Shown here: positions 18,266 to 26,703 of the stretch, piece after piece | Position numbering within the stretch: position 1 is the first letter of the stretch | How the letters are laid out: the number at the start of each line of letters is the position of its first letter | Source of the DNA: Collinsella ureilytica | Lineage (GTDB): Bacteria > Actinomycetota > Coriobacteriia > Coriobacteriales > Coriobacteriaceae | Reading direction: 5' to 3' | DNA: 47,572 bases | NCBI RefSeq assembly: GCF_019795105.1 | Contig: NZ_JAIMFO010000011.1 | Location: forward strand, 1 to 47,572 | Position numbers and translations under genes: made by a program | The notes under the pieces: model-generated | The model's database searches: none | Told to the model about the DNA's origin: nothing | Seen by the model: the letters and a program-made list of their open reading frames with translations, nothing else

Positions 18266-18319
18266 TGCAAGCTCGCCGGATAGGGATCGCTTACCCAAAT
18301 GATACCGAGCGAGCTTGCA
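18266..18319 (+). other. Perfect 11-bp inverted repeat between EIID and the dehydrogenase gene
   Basis: TGCAAGCTCGC (18266-18276) and GCGAGCTTGCA (18309-18319) are exact reverse complements around a 32-base loop that has a small GGG/CCC hairpin of its own. No T run follows, so it is not a standard terminator. It could stabilise the upstream PTS mRNA or be an operator. Confidence 0.6.
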
Positions 18320-18375
18320 GGCTATCTGCCAGATGTTTGTACATCCATCTTCTTTGAACTTGAGGAATCAAACCT

Positions 18376-19437
18376 ATGAAAACCCTGTTGATGTATGAGC
18401 CCGGACATGTTGAACTGACCGATTTGCCCACGCCGGAGCCTGCGGCAAGCGAGGTGCTGATTAAAATTGTTGCCTCAGGCATATGCACCAATGACGTCCG
18501 CGATTATTTGGGAGATTGCAATTATTCCTATCCTCGCATTGGTGGCCATGAGTTTGCTGGCGTGATTGAGCGCATTGGTTCCGCCGTTGATCCCAAGCGT
18601 TTTCGACCTGGCCAATCGGTGGTGAAATACATTATTGAAGACTGCAAGGTATGCCATTATTGCCGGACAGGACACGAAAATATCTGTGAAGAGCATCCCC
18701 GGTCAAAGATTTTTCATGCTACAGATGGAATCTCGGGATACTGCGGTTTTGCAGAGTATGTTTTAGCTCAAGCTGATGACATTATGGTGTTTGAGCATGA
18801 GCGCTCCTTTGCCAAGATGGCAATGACTGAGCCCGTTGCCTGCTGCATTAATAGCATTGAACAAACCAACGTAAAATTTGGCCAAGATGTTGTGGTCATC
18901 GGCGGCGGCACTATGGGTCTGTTGCATGTGATGCTGTTGGTGCGCCGTGGTGCTCGCGTGATTGTAAGCGAGCCTCAACCAGCTCGGCGTGAGCTGGCGC
19001 GAAAGTTTGGGGCAGCAGCCGCCTTTGACCCAACTGCATGCGATGCTGTTGCTCGTGTGCGCGAGCTTACAGATGGGCGTGGCGCAGATGCTGTGTATAA
19101 CACAGCTGCTCATCCAGCAGTTGCTGCTCAGGCAGTAAAGATGTGTGCTCCCTGCGGCACCTGTGTGATGTTTAGCTCGATTCATCCGCGCGAAGATGTT
19201 CCCATTGATGCGAGCGCCCTGCATAGTTTCCAGATTACTGTGACGGGTGCAGTCAGTCCTACGATCAGTGCATATTACGAGGCGGTTCAGGTCATTGATA
19301 AGGGGATTATCGACCCCTCGCCACTCATTGATAGCACGTTTAAGCCGACCGAATTTGACCAAGCGATTGCCCGGGCTCAAGAGCCTGATTCTTACAAGGT
19401 CATCCTCGCCTTTGGAGATGAGGAGGCTCGGTCGTGA
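18376..19437 (+). CDS. Zinc-dependent MDR dehydrogenase, polyol- or polyol-phosphate-type
   Basis: Medium-chain dehydrogenase/reductase. Catalytic zinc ligands are suggested by Cys37 (SGICTND) and His58-Glu59 (GGHEFAG). The structural zinc site is complete: Cys90, Cys93, Cys96 and Cys104. The NAD-binding Rossmann motif is VVIGGGTMGLLH. 353 aa is typical of sorbitol and galactitol-1-phosphate dehydrogenases. Start ATG 18376 has TTGAGGA upstream. It overlaps the FGGY kinase start by four bases. In this operon it could oxidise a PTS-delivered polyol phosphate to a ketose phosphate; that is inference. Confidence 0.85.
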   Translation: MKTLLMYEPGHVELTDLPTPEPAASEVLIKIVASGICTNDVRDYLGDCNYSYPRIGGHEFAGVIERIGSAVDPKRFRPGQSVVKYIIEDCKVCHYCRTGHENICEEHPRSKIFHATDGISGYCGFAEYVLAQADDIMVFEHERSFAKMAMTEPVACCINSIEQTNVKFGQDVVVIGGGTMGLLHVMLLVRRGARVIVSEPQPARRELARKFGAAAAFDPTACDAVARVRELTDGRGADAVYNTAAHPAVAAQAVKMCAPCGTCVMFSSIHPREDVPIDASALHSFQITVTGAVSPTISAYYEAVQVIDKGIIDPSPLIDSTFKPTEFDQAIARAQEPDSYKVILAFGDEEARS

Positions 19438-20969
19438 ACGGTGAAGCACTGTGCATTGGCGTAGATCTTGGAACCTCTTCAGTCAAGGTTTGTGCACTTG
19501 GTGCAAACAGACGTGTTTGTGCTGAGGTAAGCCGTGCGTATGAGGTGGACGCACCACGGCCTGGTTGGCGAGAGATTGATCCTGAGCGCTGGTGGGAAGC
19601 AACATGCAATGCTCTGGACGCGCTCGTAGCTCAGCTGAGGGGGGCACCGGTGGCAGCGATCGGTGTCACCGGCCAGATGCATACCTTAGTACCAATTGCA
19701 ATTGAAGGGTCAGCTCTTCGCCCGGCACTCATGTGGAACGATGTGCGCACAGCCTCTCTTTTGGATGAGGTGAGAGATCGGCTGCAGGCCGCAGATGCTT
19801 ATGAATCTCTCAGAAGTGTTTCTACGGGCTCTGCCGCACTTAATTTATTCTGGATGCGCCGCGTAGAACCTGAGCTCTTTGATCGCTTGAAGTGCTTTCT
19901 TATAGGTCCAGACTGGATTGTGTATAAGCTCACCGGAGTGCTGGGAACCGATTTCTGCGAGGCATCAACCTCATCGTTGTTTGACACGAAATCTCGCACC
20001 TGGTCTGATGCGGCTCGCGCAGCTCTGGGTCTGCCTGAAGAGATTTTTCCTCAAATTCGAGGCTCTTTGGAAATTGCTGGTGACGTTGTATCGAGCGTGC
20101 ATATTCCGCAAGAACTTGTAGGCGTGCCGGTCATTGTGGGTACTGGAGACAATCCCGCAGCTGCTTATCCACTTGGATGCTTAACTGAGGCGCGCTCAGC
20201 ACTATCGCTTGGGACTTCAGGCGTGCTCATGGGTGTGAGACATGCTCGCAGGTCCGGATCTCAAGGGTCTTGTCAAGATAGCCAGCATGCGGCCGATGCT
20301 GTTTTTACTGCCGATGTGGCTCAAGATGCCGACCTGCCTGGTAAAACGGTCCTCTTTTCTCCTCACGGTAGGCATTTTATCGAGCTCGTACAGGGCTCGA
20401 TCCAGTCGTGCGGATCTACTCGTGCCTGGCTTATTGAGCGCATATGTAATACCAAAGACTATGCCGCGATTGATCAGGACATTGATCGTGTTGCCACGGG
20501 TAGGGGCGAGCTCATGTTCTTCCCTCATATGTCTGGCGAAAAGACCTTATTTTCTGATCCGAGCCTTCGAGGTGCCTTCTTTGGACTCACACCTGAGACG
20601 AGCCGGGCAGATCTTTCCTTAGCAGTAATGGAAGGGATTGCCTACGGATTTAAGCAGCTCTCAGAGTGTATGGGAATTCCTGCAGATACGTCTGAGCCAG
20701 TTTTAGTGACCGGTGGTGGGTCAAAAAGTGCGATCTGGCTTCAGATTTTAGTGGATGTTTTTGGCTTGCCCATGCAAGCAGCCGGGTCAGTGAGTGCTGG
20801 CTTCGGTGCTGCCTTGATGGCTCAGCAAGCGGCGTGTGAAACGACCTCGTTTTCCCTCCAAGGCCTGGGAGATCCTATTGAGGTGGATCCCGAGGCACAT
20901 CTTCGTCATATGGCGGCGTACCAAAAATATCTTGGCCTGATTGAGGTGGTGAGACTCGTTTCAGGCTAA
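19434..20969 (+). CDS. FGGY-family carbohydrate kinase, xylulokinase-like
   Basis: ATP-dependent sugar kinase with two ribonuclease-H-like domains. The N-terminal phosphate motif GVDLGTSSVKV is present, the substrate-side GQMH segment follows, and the C-terminal LVTGGGSKSAIWLQILVDVF is the FGGY signature region. GTG 19434 is the start, with GAGGAGG upstream and a four-base overlap with the dehydrogenase stop. 511 aa is near the family norm. About residues 262-290 (RHARRSGSQ to AQDADL) look like an extra loop compared with E. coli XylB as I remember it. A PTS delivers an already phosphorylated sugar, so the kinase may act on a ketose phosphate or on a sugar entering by another route. Confidence 0.85.
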   Translation: MNGEALCIGVDLGTSSVKVCALGANRRVCAEVSRAYEVDAPRPGWREIDPERWWEATCNALDALVAQLRGAPVAAIGVTGQMHTLVPIAIEGSALRPALMWNDVRTASLLDEVRDRLQAADAYESLRSVSTGSAALNLFWMRRVEPELFDRLKCFLIGPDWIVYKLTGVLGTDFCEASTSSLFDTKSRTWSDAARAALGLPEEIFPQIRGSLEIAGDVVSSVHIPQELVGVPVIVGTGDNPAAAYPLGCLTEARSALSLGTSGVLMGVRHARRSGSQGSCQDSQHAADAVFTADVAQDADLPGKTVLFSPHGRHFIELVQGSIQSCGSTRAWLIERICNTKDYAAIDQDIDRVATGRGELMFFPHMSGEKTLFSDPSLRGAFFGLTPETSRADLSLAVMEGIAYGFKQLSECMGIPADTSEPVLVTGGGSKSAIWLQILVDVFGLPMQAAGSVSAGFGAALMAQQAACETTSFSLQGLGDPIEVDPEAHLRHMAAYQKYLGLIEVVRLVSG

Positions 20970-21025
20970 GACCGGTGATACGTCAAACGATTGTATGAAT
21001 TCGGTATGTAGAGAAAGGAACGCTC

Positions 21026-21880
21026 ATGGCTCTCGTCGATATGAACACTCTGGTAGGTATTGCTCAAAGAAGTGGGGTAATGCTTCCGGCGTATAACACC
21101 ACCAATATGGAAATGACTTTGGCCATCATGGATGCTTTTGAAGCAAATGGGCTGCCCGGTGTGGTACAGATCGCTCCTACCAACGTGAAGCTCACCGGCT
21201 ATGAGCTTATAGCAGATTGTGTGCGAGCAGCCTCTGAGTCCTATACCGTACCGGTGGCACTGCATCTCGATCATGGCAAAACCCTTGAAGATGTGCGCCA
21301 GGCAGTCCTTGCTGGCTTTACCTCAGTCATGATTGACGGAGCTGCACTTCCCTTTGAGGAAAATATTGCATTTTCTCGCCAAGCGGTTGAGTTTTGCCAT
21401 GTACACGGGGTTTCGGTAGAAGCAGAGCTGGGAGCTATTGCTGGCAAAGAAGATGATCATGTGTCTGAGGCAAACTCTCGCACCAACCCCGATGAGGTAG
21501 CAGAGTTTGTTGAGCGGACGGGCTGTGACCTTTTGGCTGTCTCTATCGGAAACGTTCACGGCCTTGAAGAGCGCCCCAATATTGATCTGGCTCACCTTGA
21601 AAAGATTGCCAAGGTCTGTCCTTGTCCCTTAGTGCTCCATGGTGGCTCGGGTATTGACCCTCAGATTATTTCTCAGATGGCCAAGCACAAGATGGTAAAG
21701 ATCAATATTGCAAGTGATCTTCGTCGAGCCTTTATCTCAGCAATACACGATGCTCAAGAAGAAAACCCCAACGAAGCAAACCTGGCAGGCGTATTGCTTC
21801 GAGCCAGAGCTGCAGTGAGCGAGGTTGCCCGAAAAACCCAGCTTGCTATTAACGGGCTTGAGGACAAAGCAGCGGCGTAA
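21026..21880 (+). CDS. Class II (zinc) ketose-bisphosphate aldolase, GatY/FbaA family
   Basis: Cleaves a ketose 1,6-bisphosphate or a ketose 1-phosphate into dihydroxyacetone phosphate and an aldehyde. The catalytic Asp82 and zinc ligand His83 lie in ALHLDHGKTLEDV; further zinc histidines lie in GNVHGL and VLHGGSGI; the phosphate-binding NIASDLR is present. 284 aa matches tagatose-bisphosphate and fructose-bisphosphate aldolases of this class. ATG 21026 has AGAAAGGA upstream. Last gene of the PTS operon; together with the kinase and dehydrogenase it suggests a route ending in triose phosphates. Confidence 0.88.
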   Translation: MALVDMNTLVGIAQRSGVMLPAYNTTNMEMTLAIMDAFEANGLPGVVQIAPTNVKLTGYELIADCVRAASESYTVPVALHLDHGKTLEDVRQAVLAGFTSVMIDGAALPFEENIAFSRQAVEFCHVHGVSVEAELGAIAGKEDDHVSEANSRTNPDEVAEFVERTGCDLLAVSIGNVHGLEERPNIDLAHLEKIAKVCPCPLVLHGGSGIDPQIISQMAKHKMVKINIASDLRRAFISAIHDAQEENPNEANLAGVLLRARAAVSEVARKTQLAINGLEDKAAA

Positions 21881-21991
21881 GGGGAGTACGGGCGCGGGTT
21901 GCGGCGTGTGTCTGCGGCGAGGTGTGCAGCCGTGCTGCACGATGCGCTAAGGTATGCCTTCGGCCGCTCGCCTGTCGTTCAAACAAAATCC

Positions 21992-22020
21992 GTGTTTACA
22001 GTCGTGTACTCTGCTAGGAT
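21992..22020 (+). promoter_or_regulatory. Candidate ndk promoter with extended -10
   Basis: TGC precedes TAGGAT (22015-22020), an extended -10 pattern. A weak -35 (GTGTTT, 21992-21997) lies 17 bases upstream. The gap 21881-22055 holds nothing else I can name. Confidence 0.4.
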
Positions 22021-22055
22021 GGAGCACATGAGAAAACCGAAGGAAGGGGGGCCTG

Positions 22056-22466
22056 ATGGCTGCCATTGAACGTACGTACTCCATGATTAAGCCGGATGCT
22101 GTTCGCGACCACAAAGTTGGAGAGATTATTTCGCGCATTGAGCGATCAGGTCTTCGCATTGAGCGCATGGAGCTTGCAGAGGTAACTGCCGAGCAGGCGG
22201 CTGCAAACTACCATCACCTGGCCGATAAGCCGTTTTACGAAAATCTCATTGCGTTCATTACGAGCGGACCGGTCGTTAAGATGGTTATTTCAGGGTCGTC
22301 TGCTGTGGCGAAGATGCGCTCACTGATGGGTGCCACCGATCCATTGGAGGCATCTCCCGGTACCATTCGTGGAGATATGGCTCTCGATGTTAACTCAAAT
22401 GTAATTCATGGTTCTGATAGTCCTGAGAACGCTGAGCGCGAAATTAAGCTTTTCTTTGGTGCCTAG
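22056..22466 (+). CDS. ndk: Nucleoside-diphosphate kinase
   Basis: Transfers the gamma phosphate between nucleoside triphosphates and diphosphates through a phosphohistidine. The active-site His118 lies in SNVIHGSDSPENA; the N-terminal ERTYSMIKPDAV is the family start. 136 aa is standard. ATG 22056 is preceded by AAGGAAGGGGGG. A CCCCTG/CAGGGG hairpin (22477-22493) follows the stop and may end the transcript. Confidence 0.97.
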   Translation: MAAIERTYSMIKPDAVRDHKVGEIISRIERSGLRIERMELAEVTAEQAAANYHHLADKPFYENLIAFITSGPVVKMVISGSSAVAKMRSLMGATDPLEASPGTIRGDMALDVNSNVIHGSDSPENAEREIKLFFGA

Positions 22467-22476
22467 CGCCTTGATT

Positions 22477-22493
22477 CCCCTGTATAACAGGGG
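22477..22493 (+). terminator. Hairpin after ndk
   Basis: CCCCTG (22477-22482), loop TATAA, CAGGGG (22488-22493). The T tail is poor (GTGTTATCT), so termination would be weak. Nothing else is evident up to the rpsA promoter. Confidence 0.4.
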
Positions 22494-22630
22494 GTGTTAT
22501 CTGCTGTTTGAGTGACTGCGTCTGTGAAGCGAGGCATGATTGAGAGCCACGTTGGCTCTCCGTTTATCGCCAATTGAGCAAAGTCCTGCTCCCTAACGGT
22601 GCCGCTTGCGTAAAACTTGCGTGTTAACGC

Positions 22631-22659
22631 TTGAAATCGTGGACGATTCAACGTAGTCT
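22631..22659 (+). promoter_or_regulatory. Predicted rpsA promoter
   Basis: TTGAAA (22631-22636) and TAGTCT (22654-22659) with a 17-base spacer. The spacer carries TTGAAATCG...CGATTCAA, a near-palindrome that overlaps the -35 box and could be an operator. Confidence 0.5.
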
Positions 22660-22700
22660 AACGGGACGTGACTGTGGACGCGGTCACCATTGTATCTGTC

Positions 22701-22754
22701 GGCCCCCGAGAGTACCGCGATCGGGGCCCCGTAGTTCGAAAGGGGTCCACCCTT
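22701..22754 (+). promoter_or_regulatory. Structured rpsA leader with buried ribosome site
   Basis: Two hairpins can be drawn. One pairs GGCCCCCGA (22701-22709) with TCGGGGCC (22721-22728), with one bulge. The second pairs AAGGG (22740-22744) with CCCTT (22750-22754), which holds both the Shine-Dalgarno sequence and the first two bases of the TTG start. Ribosomal protein S1 is known to control its own translation in other bacteria, so this may be an autoregulatory site. Confidence 0.45.
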
Positions 22755-23928
22755 GAGTGAGATTCAGAACTCGTCCATCTTCTCCCTTGACGATGTTGAT
22801 GAGGAGGAGATGAACAACCTGATCGACGGCACCATCACCGATTTTGATGAAGGTGATCTGGTCAACGGCACGATCGTTAAGATCGAGCACGACGAGGTCC
22901 TCGTAGATATCGGCTTTAAGTCCGAGGGTGTCATTCCTGTACGTGAGCTCTCGATTCGCAAGGATGCCGATCCGTCCGAGTTGGTAAACCTGGGCGATTC
23001 CATTGAGGCTCTCGTGCTTCAGAAGGAAGATAAGGACGGTCGCCTGGTTCTTTCCAAGAAGCGTGCCGAGTACGAGCGTGCTTGGAACCGCATCGAGGAG
23101 AAGTTCAACTCCGGCGAGAACGTTGAGGGCGAGGTCATTGAGGTTGTCAAGGGCGGCCTGATCCTCGACATTGGTCTTCGCGGGTTCTTGCCTGCTTCCT
23201 TGGTCGATCTTCGTCGCGTGAAGGATCTCACCTCCTATCTGGGCACCTCCATTGAGGCTCGCGTGATCGAGATGGATCGTAATCGCAACAATGTGGTGCT
23301 TTCCCGCCGCGTGGTGCTCGAGGAGTCCCGTAAGGCCGAGCGCTCCGAGATTCTCTCCAAGCTCAAGAGCGGCATGCGCCTCATGGGCAGCGTGTCTTCT
23401 ATTGTGGACTTCGGTGCCTTTGTGGATCTTGGCGGTATCGACGGTCTGATTCACATCTCCGAGCTTTCTTGGAACCACGTCAACCATCCTTCCGAGGTTG
23501 TCAAGGTTGGCCAAGAGGTCGAGGTCGAGGTTCTGGATGTGGATCTCAACCGCGAGCGTATTTCTCTGGGTCTCAAGCAGACCACCGAGGATCCTTGGCG
23601 CGCACTCGTTAAGAAGTATCCCGTTGGTGCCATTGTTGAGGGTACCGTTACCAAGCTCGTGCCCTTTGGTGCCTTTGTTGATCTTGGTGAGGGAATTGAG
23701 GGTCTCGTGCACATCTCCGAGATGGCCAACAAGCACGTTGACCAGCCCAATCAGGTCACCCAGGTGGGCGAGAAGGTTCAGGTTAAGGTCATGGAGATCG
23801 ACCTCGATCGCCGTCGTATCTCTTTGTCCATGAAGGCTGCTGCAGAGACCTTGGGCATCGAGATTGAGGTTACGCCCATGCCTTCTGAGGAGACTGAGGC
23901 AACCGAGGAGACTGAGGACGCCGAGTAG
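22753..23928 (+). CDS. rpsA: Ribosomal protein S1
   Basis: RNA-binding protein of the 30S subunit that helps mRNA docking. Four S1 (OB-fold) repeats are visible, starting near residues 35, 120, 205 and 290 (for example VNGTIVKIEHDEVLVDIG and GTVTKLVPFGAFVDLG). The last two are the most canonical. A Glu/Thr-rich tail ends the protein. 391 aa with four repeats fits the short S1 of Gram-positive bacteria. The start is TTG 22753 with AAGGGG upstream, partly hidden in a hairpin. A strong terminator follows. Confidence 0.94.
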   Translation: MSEIQNSSIFSLDDVDEEEMNNLIDGTITDFDEGDLVNGTIVKIEHDEVLVDIGFKSEGVIPVRELSIRKDADPSELVNLGDSIEALVLQKEDKDGRLVLSKKRAEYERAWNRIEEKFNSGENVEGEVIEVVKGGLILDIGLRGFLPASLVDLRRVKDLTSYLGTSIEARVIEMDRNRNNVVLSRRVVLEESRKAERSEILSKLKSGMRLMGSVSSIVDFGAFVDLGGIDGLIHISELSWNHVNHPSEVVKVGQEVEVEVLDVDLNRERISLGLKQTTEDPWRALVKKYPVGAIVEGTVTKLVPFGAFVDLGEGIEGLVHISEMANKHVDQPNQVTQVGEKVQVKVMEIDLDRRRISLSMKAAAETLGIEIEVTPMPSEETEATEETEDAE

Positions 23929-23969
23929 GCTGTTCTCTTTACAAGTTTCTTAATCGCTTGTGCTCAAGC

Positions 23970-23998
23970 ACCCCGTCACTTCGGTGGCGGGGTTTTTC
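23970..23998 (+). terminator. rpsA intrinsic terminator
   Basis: ACCCCGTCAC, loop TTCG, GTGGCGGGGT, followed by a run of T. The UUCG-type loop and T run make this a strong terminator. Confidence 0.9.
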
Positions 23999-24085
23999 TT
24001 GCGCATTCGCTGCATGCTTTGCTCTCATGATCGTGGCCGTTGTAGTACATGCGGGGTTTTTCTTGCGCATTCGCTGCACGCTTTG
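23987..24085 (+). repeat. 35-bp direct duplication of the terminator's 3' half
   Basis: The 35 bases at 23987-24021 (from GCGGGGTTTTTC to CTTTG) recur at 24051-24085 with one difference (T versus C at 24014/24078). The second copy has the T run but no 5' arm, so it cannot terminate alone. Confidence 0.8.
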
Positions 24086-24160
24086 TCTACGGTGAGGCTG
24101 CATGAATTGTTAGCTGGGTATAACGGGAGAGATCAGATGGCATATCGTGAAAGGACTTCC

Positions 24161-25597
24161 ATGAACGCTGAACTCAATCAGGATATTGATACTTATATTG
24201 ATGAGGTGTGGGACGATGTTTGTGCCGATATTGCGCACCTCGTGAGCTACCCCTCAGTTGCAGATACTGCCCTTGCAGCTCCCAATGCCCCATTTGGTCC
24301 TCACGTGCGCGCAGCACTTGATGCAGGTCTTGGTATTGCCAAGCGGTTAGGCTATGCCGTGTCTGACGATGAGGGCTATATGGGCATGGCTGATATCGCA
24401 GGCAAGCGATCCGAGCAGATTGCAACCATTGCGCATATCGATGTGGTGCCGGCAGGTCCTGGTTGGGATAGCGATCCCTTTACCATGCGCCGCCGCGAGG
24501 GCTGGTTTATTGGACGAGGCGTAATTGATGATAAGGGGCCAGCGGTACTTTCCTTATATGCCGGAGCTTACTTTTTGCGTCGGAACATCGTGCCCAACTA
24601 TAGTTTTCGGGCGCTTCTGGGCTGCGATGAAGAGGTGGGCATGACTGATGTGCAGCACTATCTCAAAAATCATCCCGAGCCTGCCTTCCTCTTCACGCCT
24701 GATGCGGAGTTTCCCGTCTGTAATGCAGAAAAGGGCGTTTTTGCAGGAAGCTTTACGAGCGTAGATATTGAGCAACCCCGGATTCTTGCATGGAGTGGAG
24801 CTGAGGCAGGAAATGCAATTCCTGGCCAATCGGTGCTCGAGCTTGCCGTGGATGCGCGCGAGCTTCCCGAGCCAAAGGTTCATGCTGATCGTATAACGAT
24901 TGAAGCAGCTGCTCCGGGAGTATCGCGTATCTCTGCTCGAGGTATCGGAGGACATGCTTCTCTGCCTGAAGGCACGCTCAACGCCATAGGCATTGCGCTG
25001 ACGTATCTTCGCGAAATCGATGCTGATCTTTCTGATTTCTTGCGTGCAGAGGAGCGTGCTTTTGTAGAGCTCCTTGCCATCTTGCTTGCAGACACAACGG
25101 GTGAAGCAGCAGGTATTGCATGTGCGAATGAGGCGTTTGGCGCACTCACGCTCAATGCCGGAACGATTGCTGTCAGATCAGATTCCAAGCTTGAGCAGTC
25201 GGTTGATATTCGTTTCCCGGATGCTACAACAGGAGATGATTTGGCTCAGGCTCTACGTCTGCTTGCTGAGCGCTTTGGTGCAAGCTTTACGGTAGGCCGC
25301 GTGAAAGATCCCTTCTCGGTCTCTGCAGATTCCCCAGCTGTTCAGGCGCTTTTGGAAACGTATTCCGAAGTAGTTGGTACGCCAGCAGCTCCATTTAGTA
25401 TGGGTGGTGGTACGTATGCTCGCAATTTTAAACGTGCCGTTTCCTTTGGGCCGGAGGATCGCGATCGTAAGCTGCCTCCATTTGGAGGGCCGATGCACGG
25501 GCCAAATGAATGTGCATCCGAGGCGCTTTTAAAGCAGGCACTGAAGATTTACATCCGAGCCCTTCTTAAACTCGATGCGCTTGACCTGTCTGCGTGA
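24161..25597 (+). CDS. PepV-like M20 dipeptidase
   Basis: Zinc metallopeptidase of the M20 family, cytoplasmic, probably cleaving dipeptides. Visible metal and catalytic segments: IAHIDVVPAGPGWDSDPF, then DDKGPAV, then the GCDEEVGM glutamates, TPDAEFPV and a late MGGGTYAR and GPMHGPNE. A lid domain sits in the middle. I chose ATG 24161, preceded by AAAGGA; ATG 24137 with GGGAGAG is the alternative. The open frame runs back to 23960 through the rpsA terminator and is not coding there. 478 aa fits PepV. It appears monocistronic. Confidence 0.86.
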   Translation: MNAELNQDIDTYIDEVWDDVCADIAHLVSYPSVADTALAAPNAPFGPHVRAALDAGLGIAKRLGYAVSDDEGYMGMADIAGKRSEQIATIAHIDVVPAGPGWDSDPFTMRRREGWFIGRGVIDDKGPAVLSLYAGAYFLRRNIVPNYSFRALLGCDEEVGMTDVQHYLKNHPEPAFLFTPDAEFPVCNAEKGVFAGSFTSVDIEQPRILAWSGAEAGNAIPGQSVLELAVDARELPEPKVHADRITIEAAAPGVSRISARGIGGHASLPEGTLNAIGIALTYLREIDADLSDFLRAEERAFVELLAILLADTTGEAAGIACANEAFGALTLNAGTIAVRSDSKLEQSVDIRFPDATTGDDLAQALRLLAERFGASFTVGRVKDPFSVSADSPAVQALLETYSEVVGTPAAPFSMGGGTYARNFKRAVSFGPEDRDRKLPPFGGPMHGPNECASEALLKQALKIYIRALLKLDALDLSA

Positions 25598-25675
25598 GTC
25601 GGCATGAGCTCTCATGTAAGTAGGCGGTAAAGTACTCGTCTTATGACGGTAATTCTTCGTTAGTACCCGGTAATA

Positions 25676-25709
25676 GGTCGCCAGTGTCGCTCAAAGCGAG
25701 CTGGCGACC
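25676..25709 (+). promoter_or_regulatory. Strong hairpin upstream of pstS
   Basis: GGTCGCCAG (25676-25684) and CTGGCGACC (25701-25709) are exact complements; inside, TCGCT and AGCGA pair around a CAA loop. No T run follows. It lies 55 bases before pstS, in the leader or operator zone. GGTAA occurs three times just upstream (25626, 25648, 25669), roughly 22 bases apart, which could be a phosphate-response box. Confidence 0.5.
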
Positions 25710-25763
25710 CCCTATGCTCCTTACAGCGAAGCGCAAATCAGCGCTGGACTTGAAAGGAGCACT

Positions 25764-26702
25764 ATGTCCGTTTCTGTTTACTCCCGTCGTCGTTTTCTTG
25801 GTCTTGCCGGTGGCCTTGCTGCCATTGCTGGCTTGAACCTTGTTGGATGCGGCGGAGCTCAGCCTGCAGGACCGGCAGATGCAGGATCTGCTGCTACAGC
25901 AAGTAATCTGAGCGGAGAGGTTACCTATGACGGTGCCTCTTCATTCCAGGCGCTCGTTGAAGCCTCAGCTGAGAAGTTCATGGAAAAGTACGCGGATGTT
26001 TCTGTGACGGGTTCGGGCAATGGTTCGGGCAAGGGTCTGACAGCTGTTGCTGAGGGCACGGTCACTATTGGCAATTCCGATGTTTTTGCCGAGACCAAGC
26101 TCGATGCCGATAAGGCAGCAAAGCTGGTTGACCACGAAGTTGCCGTTGTAGGCATGGGTCCGGTTGTTTCTAAGAACGTGAAGGTTGACGACCTGAGCTT
26201 GGAGCAGCTGAAGGGTATCTTCTCAGGCACGATTACCAACTGGTCTGAAGTTGGTGGAGAAAACGCTGAGATCGTCGTTTTGAATCGTAAGGCTGGATCG
26301 GGCACGCGTGCCACCTTTGAGGCTGCTGTCTTTGGTGGCGAGCCCAATGAGTTCAAGGGTGCGGCTGAGCTTGATAAGTCTGGCGATGTACAGACTCAGA
26401 TGGCAAGCACCGATAACGCCATTTCTTACCTGGACTTCTCTCACTTTAACCCCGAGAAGTTCACCGCTATCAAGGTGGGCGGCGTAGCGCCCGAGAGCAA
26501 GAACGTCCTTGATGACTCCTTCAAGATTTGGGCTACCGAGCACATGTATTGCGCCAAGGATGCTGACGAGGCTACCAAGGCCTTCTTGGAGTTCATGCTC
26601 TCCGAGGATGTTCAGGGTTCTTTGGTTGAGAAGCAAGGCTTCATCCCCGTTTCCAAGATGAAGGTTAAAAAGGATGCCTCCGGAAAGGTAACGGCGATCT
26701 AA
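25764..26702 (+). CDS. pstS: Phosphate ABC transporter substrate-binding lipoprotein
   Basis: Binds inorganic phosphate outside the membrane and delivers it to PstCA. The N-terminus has a twin-arginine-like RRRFLG (residues 8-13), a hydrophobic stretch and a lipobox LVGC with Cys29 as lipid anchor. The mature part shows the PstS phosphate-binding segments (YDGASSF near 52 and RKAGSGTRATFE). 312 aa is normal. ATG 25764 has AAAGGAG upstream. First gene of pstSCAB. Confidence 0.93.
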   Translation: MSVSVYSRRRFLGLAGGLAAIAGLNLVGCGGAQPAGPADAGSAATASNLSGEVTYDGASSFQALVEASAEKFMEKYADVSVTGSGNGSGKGLTAVAEGTVTIGNSDVFAETKLDADKAAKLVDHEVAVVGMGPVVSKNVKVDDLSLEQLKGIFSGTITNWSEVGGENAEIVVLNRKAGSGTRATFEAAVFGGEPNEFKGAAELDKSGDVQTQMASTDNAISYLDFSHFNPEKFTAIKVGGVAPESKNVLDDSFKIWATEHMYCAKDADEATKAFLEFMLSEDVQGSLVEKQGFIPVSKMKVKKDASGKVTAI

Positions 26703-26703
26703 T

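Noticed and set aside
22684-23736. Open minus-strand frame of 350 codons opposite rpsA
   Set aside because: It is the mirror of the strongly biased rpsA codons, has no ribosome site and no recognisable domain.
23960-24160. Long N-terminal extension of the peptidase
   Set aside because: It would translate through the rpsA terminator and the duplicated repeat; good ribosome sites lie at 24137 and 24161.
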